A stretch of 64,000 bases of DNA from Brasenia schreberi (GCA_036023115.1 JAYKKT010000074.1:6211501-6275500), one strand, 5' to 3'; positions 40,870 through 53,510 are shown, counted from the stretch's first letter. Made by a program: numbers and translations. Notes: generated by a model from the sequence alone, not told the origin.

Positions 40870-42350
40870 GCAAGTCCCTTTTAGTTTAACCTCGGTAAGG
40901 GAGTAGGCGCTTGTGTCTGTTAGGGTTCTTCACACCGTTGATTTCCACTGATACGTCAATACATTCAAATGATGATGATGATCTGTAGTTCTGTACCATT
41001 TTTCTAGTTTATGAAAATGTTTTGGTTAATGTTCTCCTTACTTCTTGGAAGTCGTCTTGTTACATTGTTTGTGGTTCATCCTATAACCATATGTTACATA
41101 TATACTGCATGTTAAAGATTTGTTTGGGTGCCTACCCGTGTGATGGAAGCATCGTTTCCGTGTTTTGGCAAGCTATGGTTTTGCAAAACTATGCTGTTAT
41201 TTTGACTTTGCTATGATGTGTTGTTACTAGAATATAGCTTTGACATACAACGCTATTGAGTGTGCAATTGGCAAAGACATCCTCTCGTGAATGATGTCGA
41301 AAATCTGGTATTCGGGTTGTGAAGTCCATCCAAACACCTCGTTTTGACAACATTACTTCCACACTTAAGAGTTGGGGAACCATGATACATTAGTCTGAAA
41401 CAAGGGAAGATATTTTGAAAATCGCAATCCTCCTGTAGTCTCTCCTAGTAAGCACTTAGGGCGAAACCTTGTGCACATGCAACATTATCTTCATGAGTGA
41501 GATCTTGGTCATTCCTTCTTTGCTTCTCTTTAGCTTTTCTTCAAACCGATGACTTTATGCCTTTGTTGCTGCGGTCTTCACTAAAGTGCGGCTAGCTTTT
41601 GTGGTGCTTTTCTTGTACATTTCATGATTGTTTTAGATCTAAGCGATGCATAGTCCCATCAATATCTGGGTTTCTTGATCCTAACTTGGCTTGTATATCG
41701 CTTCATGTATGAACTTGTAGTTGATGTAATGATACCTACATGCTGGAAATCTGTCATATCATTGTGAGCTTGACACTCAATATATGTGTATACATATTTT
41801 AGTAAATTGTTAACCTTGCATTCGCTGCAGCAAGATTGCCTTCAAGCCTTACCCATTTTGGAATTCATCATCTCTTTCCATTAAACCTTTAGGAGTTGTC
41901 TTTCCTGGCGTAATTCCACAACAATGTAAGATGGTTTTTATCAGGGAGATGCAAATGCGCTAATTGTAAAAGTGTCTAATGAACAAATTTGTATACTAAA
42001 GAATTCTCTTTTGATGTGGTTGCCGGCGTGTATTTTTTGAATTTTCACAAACTTAACTGTTGCTAATTTGTTTCTGAAGCATGGGCCATCTGAATCCCTT
42101 GCCTTCCTACAGGTCCCATCATTGCCGTAAAGTGGATCTTGTGATGCCCTTATAAGAAAATTAGAACATTCCACTGGAAGTGCAACGTGAAATATCCTTT
42201 TCGCTGCAAATTAAATAAATCAGATTTTCCTGTGCTGAGGGCCTGGCTTACTTTTGAACTATTATTTCACTGGTTGGTTATTTTCAGTTGTAGGCTTTAG
42301 ATTATCAAATGATGTTGCATCATCTTCTTAATGTATCCGAACTTTTGGGT
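40870..42350 (+). other. Gap region of the DPH6 pseudogene, expected exons missing
   Basis: It starts with a GC-type donor context (gag|gcaagt). Nothing here matches the expected remainder of the ATP-binding domain in any frame I tried by eye. AT-rich, no transposon recognised. Confidence 0.55.
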
Positions 42351-43809
42351 CTCCTGAATGCCAGAATTATCCTTGATGAATTCCAAGTTTTACTGTATTC
42401 CCCAGATTCGATAGCTCCTGTTGGTGTTCTGCATCATTAGCTTTCCATCTAGAGCCCAAGACAGAATCATGTAGTGGCACTTCGCAGCTGGAAGTGTATC
42501 CTGTTCATGAGGTGCATGAGAATCCCATTGCTGTGAAAGATCAAGTTAAGCCATAGTGTGTTGAACCAAATGACGAGGGTGCCAAACCAGTGACTTGAAC
42601 ATTTCAAGAGCCAGAGGAGATACATTTTCAATTGGATGTTGGATCCAAAAGTCATCTGGAACTTCAGAAGGTTGTTTATTTCTCTCATCCTTTCTATTTC
42701 CTTTTTAATTATGGGGTCACAAGCTTTTTTGTTTTAAATGTTTGCATTTGCAGATCTGCAGGAAGATCTTGCTGCTGTCTTAAAAGCAGTAGATATGGAA
42801 CTCTATAGAGATGGGTTTGGGTGGAAGGATGTTTTCTATATTCATCTCTATCTTGCAAGCATGAAGCAATTTGCTGCTGCAAATGACATATGTCTCCTTT
42901 ATAACGGAAGAAAAATGTCCTCTGGGTGTTCCTTCTCGTAGCACAATTGAACTTCCTTTGGTGCAAGTTGGTTTAGGCCATGTGTATGTCGAAGTATTAG
43001 TTGCAAGAGATCAAAGCAAGCAAGTGCTTCACGTTCAGAGTATTTCTTCCTGGGCACCAAGTTGCATTGGACCATACAGCCAGGTGATGCTCAAGTATGC
43101 TTTTCTTTTCCTAGTTTTTAATAACCCACTGCAAGATGCAGGATGCCATTTCCTAGTTGTCTTCTCTTAACCTTTTTCATTTATACAAAAACCTTGTTTT
43201 ATGCTACTATTTTTATCTTGCAAGTCCAACAATCTCTCCGTTTATCAGAAAAGGTTGTGATCATGCGACACGGCATGAGCACCTTAATTGGCCGTAATCT
43301 ACATTTTCTAAGCGGATAACTTTGTGACTTTTTTGTGTCATTTCCAAATGCCCTGCTGAAATGGAACCGCTTGCTGAAGTGTCAATGTCTTTCATATTAT
43401 TTCTTGTGCTGGGATGGAGCAATTTAATTTGGAATTTTCAATTTCTGTGGACTATCATTTGGCTTCTCATAGCACTTCGCTTGTTTTATAGGCGACATTG
43501 CACAAGGAATTACTTTACATGGCTGGACAGCTGGGGCTTGATCCATCTACAATGATGCTTTGTCAAGGGGGTACCAGTGTACAGTTGAAACAAGCAGTGA
43601 GAAACTGTGAGGCAGTGGCAGAGAGCTTCAATTCTGACATAGTTTCATCTGGAATTCTCGTTGTGATTTACTGTTCTCAGTGGTTTCCTCTGAGAAACCA
43701 AATGTACCGAAAGAAGCAGAAATATTATTTAGAACCACAAAAAGTTCTAATCTTCAGAAGGGAAAGTTTCAAACTTCAGGTCCTATGGTACTTTATGTTC
43801 TTGTCCCTG

Positions 43810-43811
<2 letters not shown>

Positions 43812-43879
<68 letters not shown>
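43812..43879. repeat. (CT)34 microsatellite inside a former coding exon
   Basis: Directly follows the codons for VLVPDL, where the family continues with a Pro-Lys-Arg stretch. 68 bp is not a multiple of three. Confidence 0.95.
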
Positions 43880-43881
<2 letters not shown>

Positions 43882-45651
43882 GATGTAAAATCACTACTTT
43901 TGGGATTCGGACATATGGAGTGGCATGACTCCTGCTCCCAGGAGTATATAATTCCTGAGTAGCTTTGTATGTGCATTGTGTCTGTTGCTGATAAAGACGT
44001 TGCAAAGATATGTTTGCAAACGGATGGAAACCTTCCCTCTAACTATTTTAAATCAGAGAAAAACCTGAGAACAATTGTGAGATTCTGCCTTCATCTTATT
44101 GACAAAACACTGTTGCAGCATGACTTCTGCTGGGAAAATGTTAAGGTACTCCTCCTTCCCCTTCCATTGAGTTTTTCTTTTTTGTAGGGAATTTTTTCAT
44201 GATTACCAGCTGTAGTTTCTTAGTTTCACTTAGATTATGTTAATAACTGTGCGAGTTTTGAAGCTGCTTGGTGCCTCAAGACTATTTTCACCGCTATAAG
44301 TGATGCCGTTGCACACATGCACACAGATCATGACACTTAACTCTGACTTAAAGGTCAAAGCTTAGAAGTCATTAAGTTCCTAATGGGTTACGTCTTTGTT
44401 AATGAACTCTCAGCACTGCTGCAAAAGATGTCACTTCCAAAACGCTTTTTGTTCTCTCATTTCATATAGCAAGGAAAACACGTGCAGGTTCTTCTCTTGG
44501 TGTCATTGATAGCGAATCAGCATTCTGATTTTGGGTTCTAAAGATTGAAAAAGCTATTTGCTATGTTTAGAATAAATCAGTTAAAATTTCCATTAATTGA
44601 GTTAGGGAACATGAAGAAACAAAAGGTGATGCAGCTAAACATCTCATGTAACATGGTGCAATTATCGTATTTCTAGTATACAGTGGTTATTTCTTTGTAC
44701 TAGGTGTTAGGCATACCTTATAACATACACACATATGTATTTTACACACACAAACACACACATATATATATATATACATATACATAGAGAGAGAGAGATC
44801 AGTGATGTCCGTAATGCATGATTGGGAATCTTTGTTATGGAGATCAATATCATGATATACATGCTCCACTGGAGGCATTTTCCATCTATTACTTCTTTTT
44901 TTTACTTATTACATTCTATTCGTTGGGCAGTAGCTTAAGAGAAAATAACAAGAACGAAAGTATCTATATCAGAAGGATAAACAACCAATAGGGTCCTCAA
45001 TAGTTGGGTTTGAATTTTTAAAAACAACTCCATTCCTGGTGGTGTCTTGTCCTCTATAGATAATGTTTTAATCTAGACGGAAAGAAAGATTTAGTGAAAA
45101 ACATAATCCCATAGAAAGAGTTCTGATCAAAATGTTTTCAGTTTGTGTGTGTGTGTGGTTGGAGCATGTGCTTTGGTTTAGAGTCGGAAGTGTTTTTTGC
45201 ATGCTTTTGCCCTTCTAACAAAACGAACCTCTTTGTTTTTTGTTGTAACATATTCACTACTCTTTCAATGACACTATGAAAGGGGGAAAAGGATCCTGTA
45301 CAAGATACTTAGATTTAGCCTCTTGCAATTACTGTGAAATGAAATAATAACGGAGTTCTCTCTCCAGAATATGAGGGTGTACTTCAACAAAGGACACTAC
45401 CTGAATGCAAATAACCTGGGCGCATTGTTTGCAGACTCACTCGAGGAATTATTTTCTGTAATGGGAAGGGAAAGAACAGATCAATTACCTCTCTTCAATC
45501 ATATTCCAGTGCTTGGCTCTGGTAGGACCGCAACCATGGAGGACTTGATAACTTGTGAATTATTTGCTTCTAAGTTTTAGTTCTTTTATTTTCTTGTTTG
45601 TGTTGTCTACCCTCAAGTGTCTTGCTTCTGTTGGAGATCAGTCAGTAGTTA

Positions 45652-46805
45652 CAAGTTGAAGCGATTCACCTTTTGAGACGTCTTATGGAATATTTTAGAA
45701 CAAAAAGGAAAGACCTTCACATGATATTTATTGATATAGAAAAAGCTTACGATAGGGTACCGAGGGAGGTTCTTTGGAGAACCTTGGAAAAAAGAGGTAT
45801 TTTATTGACATACATGAACCTTATAAGAGACATGTACAATGGTGCAAAAACATGTATGAGAACTCATGAAGGAACGACAGACTTCTTTGAAGTTCATATT
45901 GGGTTACATCAAGGGTCAACTTTAAGTCCATACTTATTTATAATAGTGATTGATGAGTTAACAAAACATATTCTAGATGAAGTACCTTGGTGTATGTTAT
46001 TTGCAGACGATATTGTGTTAGTAGAGGAGTCTAAGAGAAAAGCTAATAGAAAATTGGAACTATGGAGAGAAACATTAGAAAGTAAAGGCTTTCGACTTAG
46101 TAGAACAAAGACAGAATATATGAATGTAAGTTTGATCATTTGGTTACTTCAGAGGACATAGAAATTAAAATTGGTACACATTGTATCCCCTAAAGGAAAG
46201 TTTTAAATACCTTGGGTTAATTTTTCAGAGTTATGGAAGAATTGATGGAGATGTTATGCATAGAATTAATGTTGGTTGTTTAAAATAGAGAGGAGCATTA
46301 AGTATTCTTTCTGATAAGAAGATACCATTAAAGTTAAAAGGTAAATATTATAGAGCAGCAATTAGACCTACCATGTTTTATGGTTCTGAGTGTTGGGCAG
46401 TTAATCATCAACATATACAAAAGATATATGTGACAGAAATGAAGTTGTTCAGATGGATGAGTGGTCATACAAGAAAAGACCGTATACACTAATGAGGTTA
46501 TTAGAAACAAATTAGGAGTGACACCAATAGAGGATAAAATGAGGGAATATCGTTTAAGATGGTTTGGACATATAGAAAGAAGATCAAAAGAAGAACCTTC
46601 TTATAAGAAGGTATGAAAAACTAGATTTTCAAAAATATTAAAAGAGATAGAGGACGACCACAAAAGTGTTGGAAAGAAACAATAAAGATTGATCTAGCTT
46701 ATTGTGAGTTAACTTTTAACATGGCACATGATAGGGATCTGTGAAAACAAAGAATCCATGTAGCTGACTCCGTCTAGTATGGAAAAAAGGCTTAGTTGTT
46801 GTTGA
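45652..46805 (+). mobile_element. RTE LINE copy, 5' truncated, with (TTG)n tail
   Basis: Starts inside the RT (VEAIHLL region), with [51 protein letters not shown] (the YADD-type active site) open to 46160, then frameshifted C-terminal blocks ([26 protein letters not shown]) and the 3' end gactccgtctagtatgg...cttagttgttgttg. It lies 72 bp after the DPH6 stop. No convincing target duplication was found. Confidence 0.88.
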
Positions 46806-48840
46806 TTCTCTCCTTTGTATTTCGAACATTGAGTGTGTGTTTTCCAGCAAAACAGTGATCACAAGTTCAAGCGACAAATAGCTTGTTTGTCATAATAGCT
46901 GTATGACGACAATAATAGCTAATATGATTTTGTGGAATGTGGCATTTATCTTCATGCATTCTTTCAATTGGCTAGCTAGGGTTAGGGCAGGCTGCACACG
47001 TCGGGTACTCAAACTCGAGACTTTCCACTTGAAGATTTTTTCAAGTTTAGCCCTGGGCAGTAGGTCCTTGGCTCCGTGTGCTGATCTCTCATTTCTGTTT
47101 ATAGTTTGTGAATCTATTCTCCTCCCAAGTTATTTTTTCGGTTAGAAACTCTAAATTCATGGTGTAGTTTTTGTGCGGTTCCGTTCAGTGCGCATTCATT
47201 TTTCTTTGATGTTTTTTCCTTCAAACCTAGTACTTAAAAGAAACAATTACTATTCATGCGGAAGGATATCAGTTTCTGTACCCAAAAGAAAAGGGTATTA
47301 GTTCGGTTCCGGACTTTGTGGGATCTGAACTCAATTGAGCTGCAGGAGAAAGACTGGTGCAGCTAACCAACGCAGCTGCCTGTGCTAAGGCGATGAAGTG
47401 GTTAAGACATGGTCGTAATAGAACTATAGATGCCTTAGTGTTCTCATATTAATGGTACCAATTCTGGATACAGGTACTAAACTCATTTGAGAAACCATTG
47501 GACGTAGTACCACGTGTGATCTTAACGAACTGCACACAAGCTGGCTTGGAAAGATAAAAGTGTATTTTTTAGTTCTGCCGATTCGGATAACCTTGTTAAG
47601 TATGTAGCAGTTTTATGTACAAATATGCCATAAAACCATGACAACCCAACTAGTTCTGTGGATAACATCTTCCAAGTTTACAATAAATATATAAATATAT
47701 ATATAAGGCCAGAGAGGGGAATAGGCATTCTAGCCTAAGCTAGCGTTAGAGAGGGCCAGCCTGCTCCCATGGGGTGCCCACAGAGCGGTGTGGTAGGTGT
47801 GGGTTTTTAGAGTGTTAAAGAGAGAGATTCTTATTATTTCTAATCAGACATTATAAATAACATGCGTCACGTTTTCGATTTTAACTGCATCTTACGTTTG
47901 GCTTGTGTAACTTAGCTCGTGTTCAGTCAAGTTTGGTTCAGCTTAAATGGTCTTATGAGACCAACACAAAAGAGAGACTTTAAGTTGATTACGAGCCACG
48001 GACGGCTCCTCTTCAGTGTGTTTGGGTTCAGCATGGACACCAGCACGACTTGTGGAGTGATTATGTGTTCTCAATTTTTTTTAATCAATCAACTGCTCCT
48101 ACGATTATATTCTAGGATCACATCTTTAAAAGCTCGCCTCAGTTCAATCTAAGAAAATACATCAAGTTTTGTTAGGGATCTATCACCATGGGGCTGCAGA
48201 ATGAACACAATATACTAAGGATTTGTGCACACTAATCTTTATGAATTATACACTTGCATCACATCTTTAAAAGCTTCAATTCAATTATTCAATATGAAAA
48301 ACTGCAACAAATGTAAACCTATGTTCATGAGGCAAAAGGGAGAAAAGAAAGTGAAACTTGTATCCAGCTACCGAGGGACTGAAACAGAACCGGTAGGTGG
48401 ATCTCAAACGAGGAAGACGAGTGGAGAATCATCCACTTTTACGTCCATTCAAAATGCCGCAACAAAAGTAAGGCGAACAACTCGGCAGCAAGGATATTAT
48501 CAGCTATGACTAAATCATAGACCTACTGTTCTAGTCATGAACGAACATAATATCCAAGCAAACCATGAAGCACAAGTACTGCTATTAGAGGCTACAGTGC
48601 ATCAACTCAGTTTCCTACATCACAAGACGTAGCAGTTGATTTTGATCTCTAATTTAGTCAATTTTCTATCAGCAAGATTGCTGGTTTATGCCAATCATTA
48701 GGTTTCTCGTTACTAAGATCAAACCACGTGTTTCGTGTATAGGTGATTATGAACAAACTATATGCAAGATGTAACTAAATATTGAATACAAAAGAAAGCC
48801 ACTGGCAAAGTATTAGAAGGGAAAAGTTTTTTGAATTGAA
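46806..48840. other. Spacer between the LINE and RPL14
   Basis: Short frames only, none with a family resemblance. No element recognised. Confidence 0.4.
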
Positions 48841-49046
48841 AGTCTCCCGTCTGGATACACGATGGCAGTGCTTCCTTAGGATAAAGAGAACGACCTCTTT
48901 CACATACAGCTAAAAAACCATAATAGTGATCAATTTAACGAGCAAAGCACATCAAATAACAAAATTGCAACAAAGTGACCTCTGCCTAATGATTTTCTAT
49001 GATCTAGAAAGCAACCGTGCTTCCAAAAATTGACGTCAACCCCTTC

Positions 49047-52000
49047 TCACACTCCAGTTCCCTTTTTCAACTTTGAGAGTTCCTGCCTGATCAAGCTTGA
49101 CCTCTGCGTAAGACGAGCAAATCATGAGAAAAGAATCAGAAACATAATCTGCTTTGACGATGGCAACAACTGAAGCACAAAAAGGATGCAGAGAATGATT
49201 TCATTGTTGAGAAAGGTATAGAGAAACAAACCTTGATCCTCGCCAGCATGACCTTGAACCTGTCAAAATCATTGAGGGCGGCTCTCTTCTTCTGGACAAT
49301 CAGCTTCCTGCCCCATGAGCTGGTCTCCCACTTGTTTTTCACATCTGTGATGAATCAGTAACAAGTGTATATGACATTTGACACAAAAGGATAGACCAAG
49401 ATCACGTCATAACCAGGCCTAACTAGCAGCTACACTGACAAAAACCCACAACTGTGTGTATGTTTGGGAGCCTGACAGGGGAGATGAGATGAGGACTCTA
49501 TGACACTTTTAAACCTCCTTGTTTTGGAGTATATTTATTGGAGGTGGAAGCGGTGATGGGACTGGCGAGGTTCTGAAATCTCTTTTAATTCGCTTATGTC
49601 AAAAACTTTTCCTCGACCTATTTCCATGAAACAAATTTAGACAAGGTCTCGAAGGGTGTGGTTTGGTAGCACAAAAGAAGATGACAGAAACAACAATGCT
49701 TAATCTCATACCTGCAGCCTCCATTGCTGCAATCAAGGTCTTCTTTTTGGGGACCCTTGGGATGTCGATCTTGATGTCAGTCAATGAAAGCCTCTTAAAA
49801 TTCACTTGACTCCTCACCATGTCAGGTGCATCAACAAGAGCCTGTTGGGCAATGGGAGACAAAGGGATAAGAATCTTTTTCAGATGAAAAGAAAAGGTAT
49901 ACGATGCATGAAATGACTCAAAATAGACTAGAAATCTCATGGATGTAAGTCCTAGTAAGATGCTTTTTGCTTTTAACAATATATGCCAACTTTTGTGAAT
50001 TCCCCTACTCTCTAAGACTTGTCTCTACTGTATATGTCAATATTTCATTGCGGATAGGAAAGAGGGAAAGTTCCTCGTTTTCTCAAGTTTCTATTTCTAA
50101 CATACTTGGGTTTGAAAGATAGAACTGAAATCTGGATTTCAAAAGAAAACGTCAGCATCTACATAAGAGCAGATGGAAATCCACAGGCTTCACCGAAGCA
50201 CGGTGATGACTCGATAAACAGCAATGAATCCATAGGGAAGATAATCAAACGAAAACATAAGTGATAACACTGTTTAAGCAGCATGACAACAGCATATCTA
50301 CATGGTTACATGGAGCCAAGGTGGGGCAACGGGCCCAACTGAATCCAAAAGGTTAATAATATAAGACATGTAGCTCACGGTTGAATTTGTGAGCTAGACG
50401 TCATACTTTGCCCCACCCTACTATATGTTTATCCTTCAGTTGAATCTGTGGGTAAACCGTGGATGATTCGCCCTAGAAATTTTCTAGATTTACCACCGAC
50501 ACTGGTAATGAGGTCTTGGAACTATGGAGAGAAACATTAGAAAGCAAAGGCCTCTGACTTAGTAAACAAAGACAGAATATATGGAATGTAAGTTTGATCA
50601 TTTGGTTACCTGAAATTAAAATCGGCACACATTGCATCCCCCAAAAGGAAAGTTTTAAATACCTAGGGTCCATTTTTCAAAGTGATGGAAGAATTGATGG
50701 AGATGTTACGTATAGAATTAATGCTGGTTGGTTAAAATGGAGAGGAGCATCAGGTATTCTTTGTGATAAGAATATACCATTAAAGTTAAAAGGTAAATAT
50801 TATAGAGCAGCAATTAAGCCTGCCATGTTTTATGGTTGCGAGTGTTGGGCAGTTAATCATCAACATGTACAAAAGATGTATGTGACAGAAATGAAGATGT
50901 TGAGATGGATGAGTGGTCATACAAGAAAAGACCGTATACATAATGAGGTTATTAGAAACAAATTAGGAGTGGCACCAATAGAGGATAAAATGAGAGAATA
51001 TCGTTTAAGATGGTTTGAACATATAGAAAGAAGATCAAAAGAATAACCTGTAAAAAGGTTAGAAAAAATAAATTTGGAAAGTATTAAAAGAGGTAGAGGA
51101 CGACCACAAAAGTGTTGGAAAGAAACAATAAAGAATGATCTAGCTTATTGTGAGTTAACTGCTAACATGGCACACGATAGGGATATGTGGAAACAAAGAA
51201 TCCATGTAGCCGACCCCGTCTAGTATGGGAAAAGGCTTAGTTGTTGTTGTTGTTGTTGTACCACCGACACTCCCTAGATTGATCTAGAAAAACTCATCAA
51301 CCAACCCTAAAACGCAAAGTCTTAGGCTGAAATCTAGAAGGCACCTCCTTATATTGAAGTTTTTGTTCAAGCAACATACGGACATTTGTGGGAGACATGG
51401 CACTTCCTTCGTAACCATCTATAGACTATCTAATGATATCATTGAAGACTGTAATTTCATCCAAAAAAAAGTTATTTGCAAATCTCAACGAAGACTAAAG
51501 TGCAATCCAACAAAAATTATGAGTTGGGGCTTTCATAAACTATTGCAACAACAGAAAACTAATCATGATAACTTCCAAGCACGTTACATGCATAATATAA
51601 GGTTCCTAGGTATATATATCTCCAGAGTCATCACGACTGCGACATAATAATTTGAAAGCCGTTTAGTAAATCGATCAACGAGCTCAAAAGTCGAACCAAC
51701 GTGTCTACCCGAATAATGAACTATATCCATGCTCTACGAAGTTTATATTTGCACGACCTCTAACGTTTCGACAAAAAAGATCGCACAAAGCAACTGGTTC
51801 CAACTTCCCGTGTCCCCGGCGAAAGAAACCATATGAATTATTTGTAGCGCCATCGTTTTCCACTTGATGACCAACATAAATATCTAGTTTTAATTGTCTA
51901 GGCATTTCGTGATTGTCCTCAAATCCACAATCGCCGAAAAAACAACACTACAGCACGAATATGATGTAGAAAAAGAAAATGCATATAAATCTTAGAGAGA

Positions 52001-52275
52001 GAGGGGGGATATTTACACGATTCTGGTCGACGACATCGACGATCACGACAAGCCTACCGTACTCTTTCCCGTAATTGATCATTGCGATCCTTCCGATCTC
52101 CACATACCTTTTGAACGGCTGAAGAAACGAAACAAATCACACATCAGAATCGTAACAGTGCGGTACCGGAAATTTAATTTTAAGCAAATCAATGCGTGTG
52201 AAGAAAATGAAAATAGAAATGGAAATCAAAAAACACTTAGAAAGAAAACTAAGGTTTTGGGGACTCACTGACCAT
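49047..52275 (-). CDS. RPL14: 60S ribosomal protein L14
   Basis: Component of the large cytosolic ribosomal subunit. Minus-strand exons: 52275-52273 (ATG only), 52118-52017, 49841-49712, 49344-49232, 49103-49047. All junctions have GT-AG borders and consistent phase, giving 134 codons plus TGA, the usual plant length. Landmarks in order: [120 protein letters not shown]. No damage is seen. The 2.2-kb second intron carries an RTE fragment in the opposite orientation. A telo-box-like motif lies just upstream of the start. The last exon ends in KKGTGV where the Arabidopsis protein, as I recall it, has REIAA, an ordinary family difference. Confidence 0.97.
50504..51258 (+). mobile_element. RTE LINE 3' fragment in an RPL14 intron, 13-bp TSD
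   Basis: 755 bp, flanked by TACCACCGACACT at 50491-50503 and 51259-51271. Codes for the RTE C-terminus open from 50594 to 51046 ([51 protein letters not shown]) and ends gaccccgtctagtatggg...(TTG)n. It is antisense to RPL14. It looks like the least damaged 3' end in the window. Confidence 0.92.
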
Positions 52276-52284
52276 TTTTAAGAT

Positions 52285-52292
52285 TTAGGGTT
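52285..52292 (-). promoter_or_regulatory. Telo-box-like motif upstream of RPL14
   Basis: Minus strand AACCCTAA, 10 bases before the ATG. AAACCCTAA telo-boxes are common in leaders and promoters of plant ribosomal protein genes; here the first A is G. Confidence 0.5.
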
Positions 52293-52475
52293 CAACAGGG
52301 CGACTGATCGAGAAGGAAGGCAAGAAGAGAGAAGACCCGGCTCCGCGCGGTTTTCAAGTTAATATGAGCGAACGTCGTGTCAAATATGGCCGTCGGATCT
52401 AGGTCAAGGTCAGGGCTGGAATCCGCTTACTAATAAACCCCTCCCTTGTCTCAGAATGCCTAAATTGCCTCTTGG

Positions 52476-52739
52476 TAGGGATGGCAATCTTGACCCGACC
52501 CGTGCAACCCAGGTTAAGGTTCGGGTAAGGGAATAATAAGCCCCGACCCTATACATGCCCTACATATATACATTCATATATAAATATAGTATACATATAT
52601 GAACGTGCAATATGTATATGTACACATACATACATATACCTCATTTTTGTGTTGTGCCCATCCCTTACCCTTTGGAACAAGAAAACCTGAATTGATATTC
52701 GCCTCGTTAAGCCCCGACCTGCCTTGTTGCTATCCCTAC
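52476..52739. mobile_element. hAT-type MITE, 264 bp
   Basis: Ends TAGGGATGGCAA and (reverse complement) TAGGGATAGCAA, the terminal wording of a plant hAT MITE group. Flanks CCTCTTGG (52468-52475) and CCTCTTTG (52740-52747) agree at 7 of 8 bases, an 8-bp target duplication. The inside has CCCGACC-type subterminal motifs and a TA/CATA core. No coding capacity. Confidence 0.8.
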
Positions 52740-53506
52740 CTCTTTGGTCTTGCTGGGTTACCATGTCAGTGGGTCGGACCTAATCCAGATCCCATATTGG
52801 GATGAGGGAAACCAGATCAAGATGTGGGTCTTCTCGGGTCGATCCTGAGGCGGTGATTTCCTTTTTCAGGTTATGCTCGTTCATGTCATTTTCGTTCATC
52901 TGGAAAACAGGTCGATTTGAATGTAACCTGCCTTCTTCTATTTCACTTCTAGTGGCATTGACATAGACTTTTCTGGTTATGTTCGTGTTGGGTTTATATT
53001 GTGTCTAGAACCTGCCAGCAATTTGGTGTTTGTGTTATGGCATTTCATCTTCGTGTTAGATGAAGTCAAGTTGAACATGTGCTTATCTTTCTCTTTCATT
53101 GTGTTCGTGTAGGGTTTTCGGGTTGACTTCCAAGTCGGCACCCATAACCTTGAGCAAAAGCATGCCGAAAACTCATGATGGCATCACAAGGCATACCAAC
53201 CAAAAGCAGAGCCTTTCCCACGTTAAGTGAGTCGACGAATTCTTAAAAGTTCCTCTTTTGCAATTGGACCTTTCTCATATGGTTTCACCTGTCTGAAACA
53301 TACGACTAATGCCGAATGTTGACATGCGGCATTTTTTGCTTGAGAGAGAGAGGCTGGCTGGCGCTTAGCTAATAAAATGTTCTTTTGAAGTATTAACTTA
53401 GTAAATTGTTGGTTCATATCACCATACTATCTCTAGGAAACTGGTTATCAATAAATGCCACAAAATATTTGTAATGGTGGTAAGTCATGGTTGAGATGCT
53501 AGCCTT

Positions 53507-53510
<4 letters not shown>

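Larger units (their letters stand above)
40432..45580 (+). pseudogene. DPH6: Decayed diphthine-ammonia ligase (DPH6) / RidA-domain fusion gene
   Basis: The intact plant protein joins an ATP-binding diphthine-ammonia ligase domain, which finishes diphthamide on elongation factor 2, to two RidA/YjgF-like domains. Coding pieces: 40432-40509, 40636-40707, 40790-40869 (MDVVALVTGGKGSCYAML, ANLMPVDDAVDELDSHMY, CMGVPLFRRRIQG); about 42351-42670 (NARIILDEFQVLLYSPDSI); 42754-43083 (QEDLAAVLKAVDMEL, then after a frame change VPSRSTIELPLVQVGLG and SWAPSCIGPYSQ); 43492-44145 (LHKELLYMAGQLGLDPSTMM, VLYVLVPDL, EWHDSC); 45368-45580 (GALFADSLEELF, ITCELFASKF stop). The PP-loop reads TGGKGS where SGGKDS is expected. 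Exons for the rest of the ATP-binding domain, including the GEGGEYET region, are absent between 40870 and 42350. There are at least three frameshifts, in-frame stops (near 42555, 42595, 43960) and a 68-bp CT array inside an exon. Confidence 0.88.

Noticed and set aside
45673..46161. 162-codon open frame that might be called a reverse-transcriptase gene
   Set aside because: It is the RT portion of a 5'-truncated RTE LINE with frameshifts downstream, not a host gene.
50594..51046. 150-codon open frame in the RPL14 intron
   Set aside because: It is the C-terminus of the RTE insertion bounded by a 13-bp target duplication.
51354..51647. 97-codon open frame in the RPL14 intron
   Set aside because: Intronic, no conserved motif and no neighbouring splice signals suggesting an exon.
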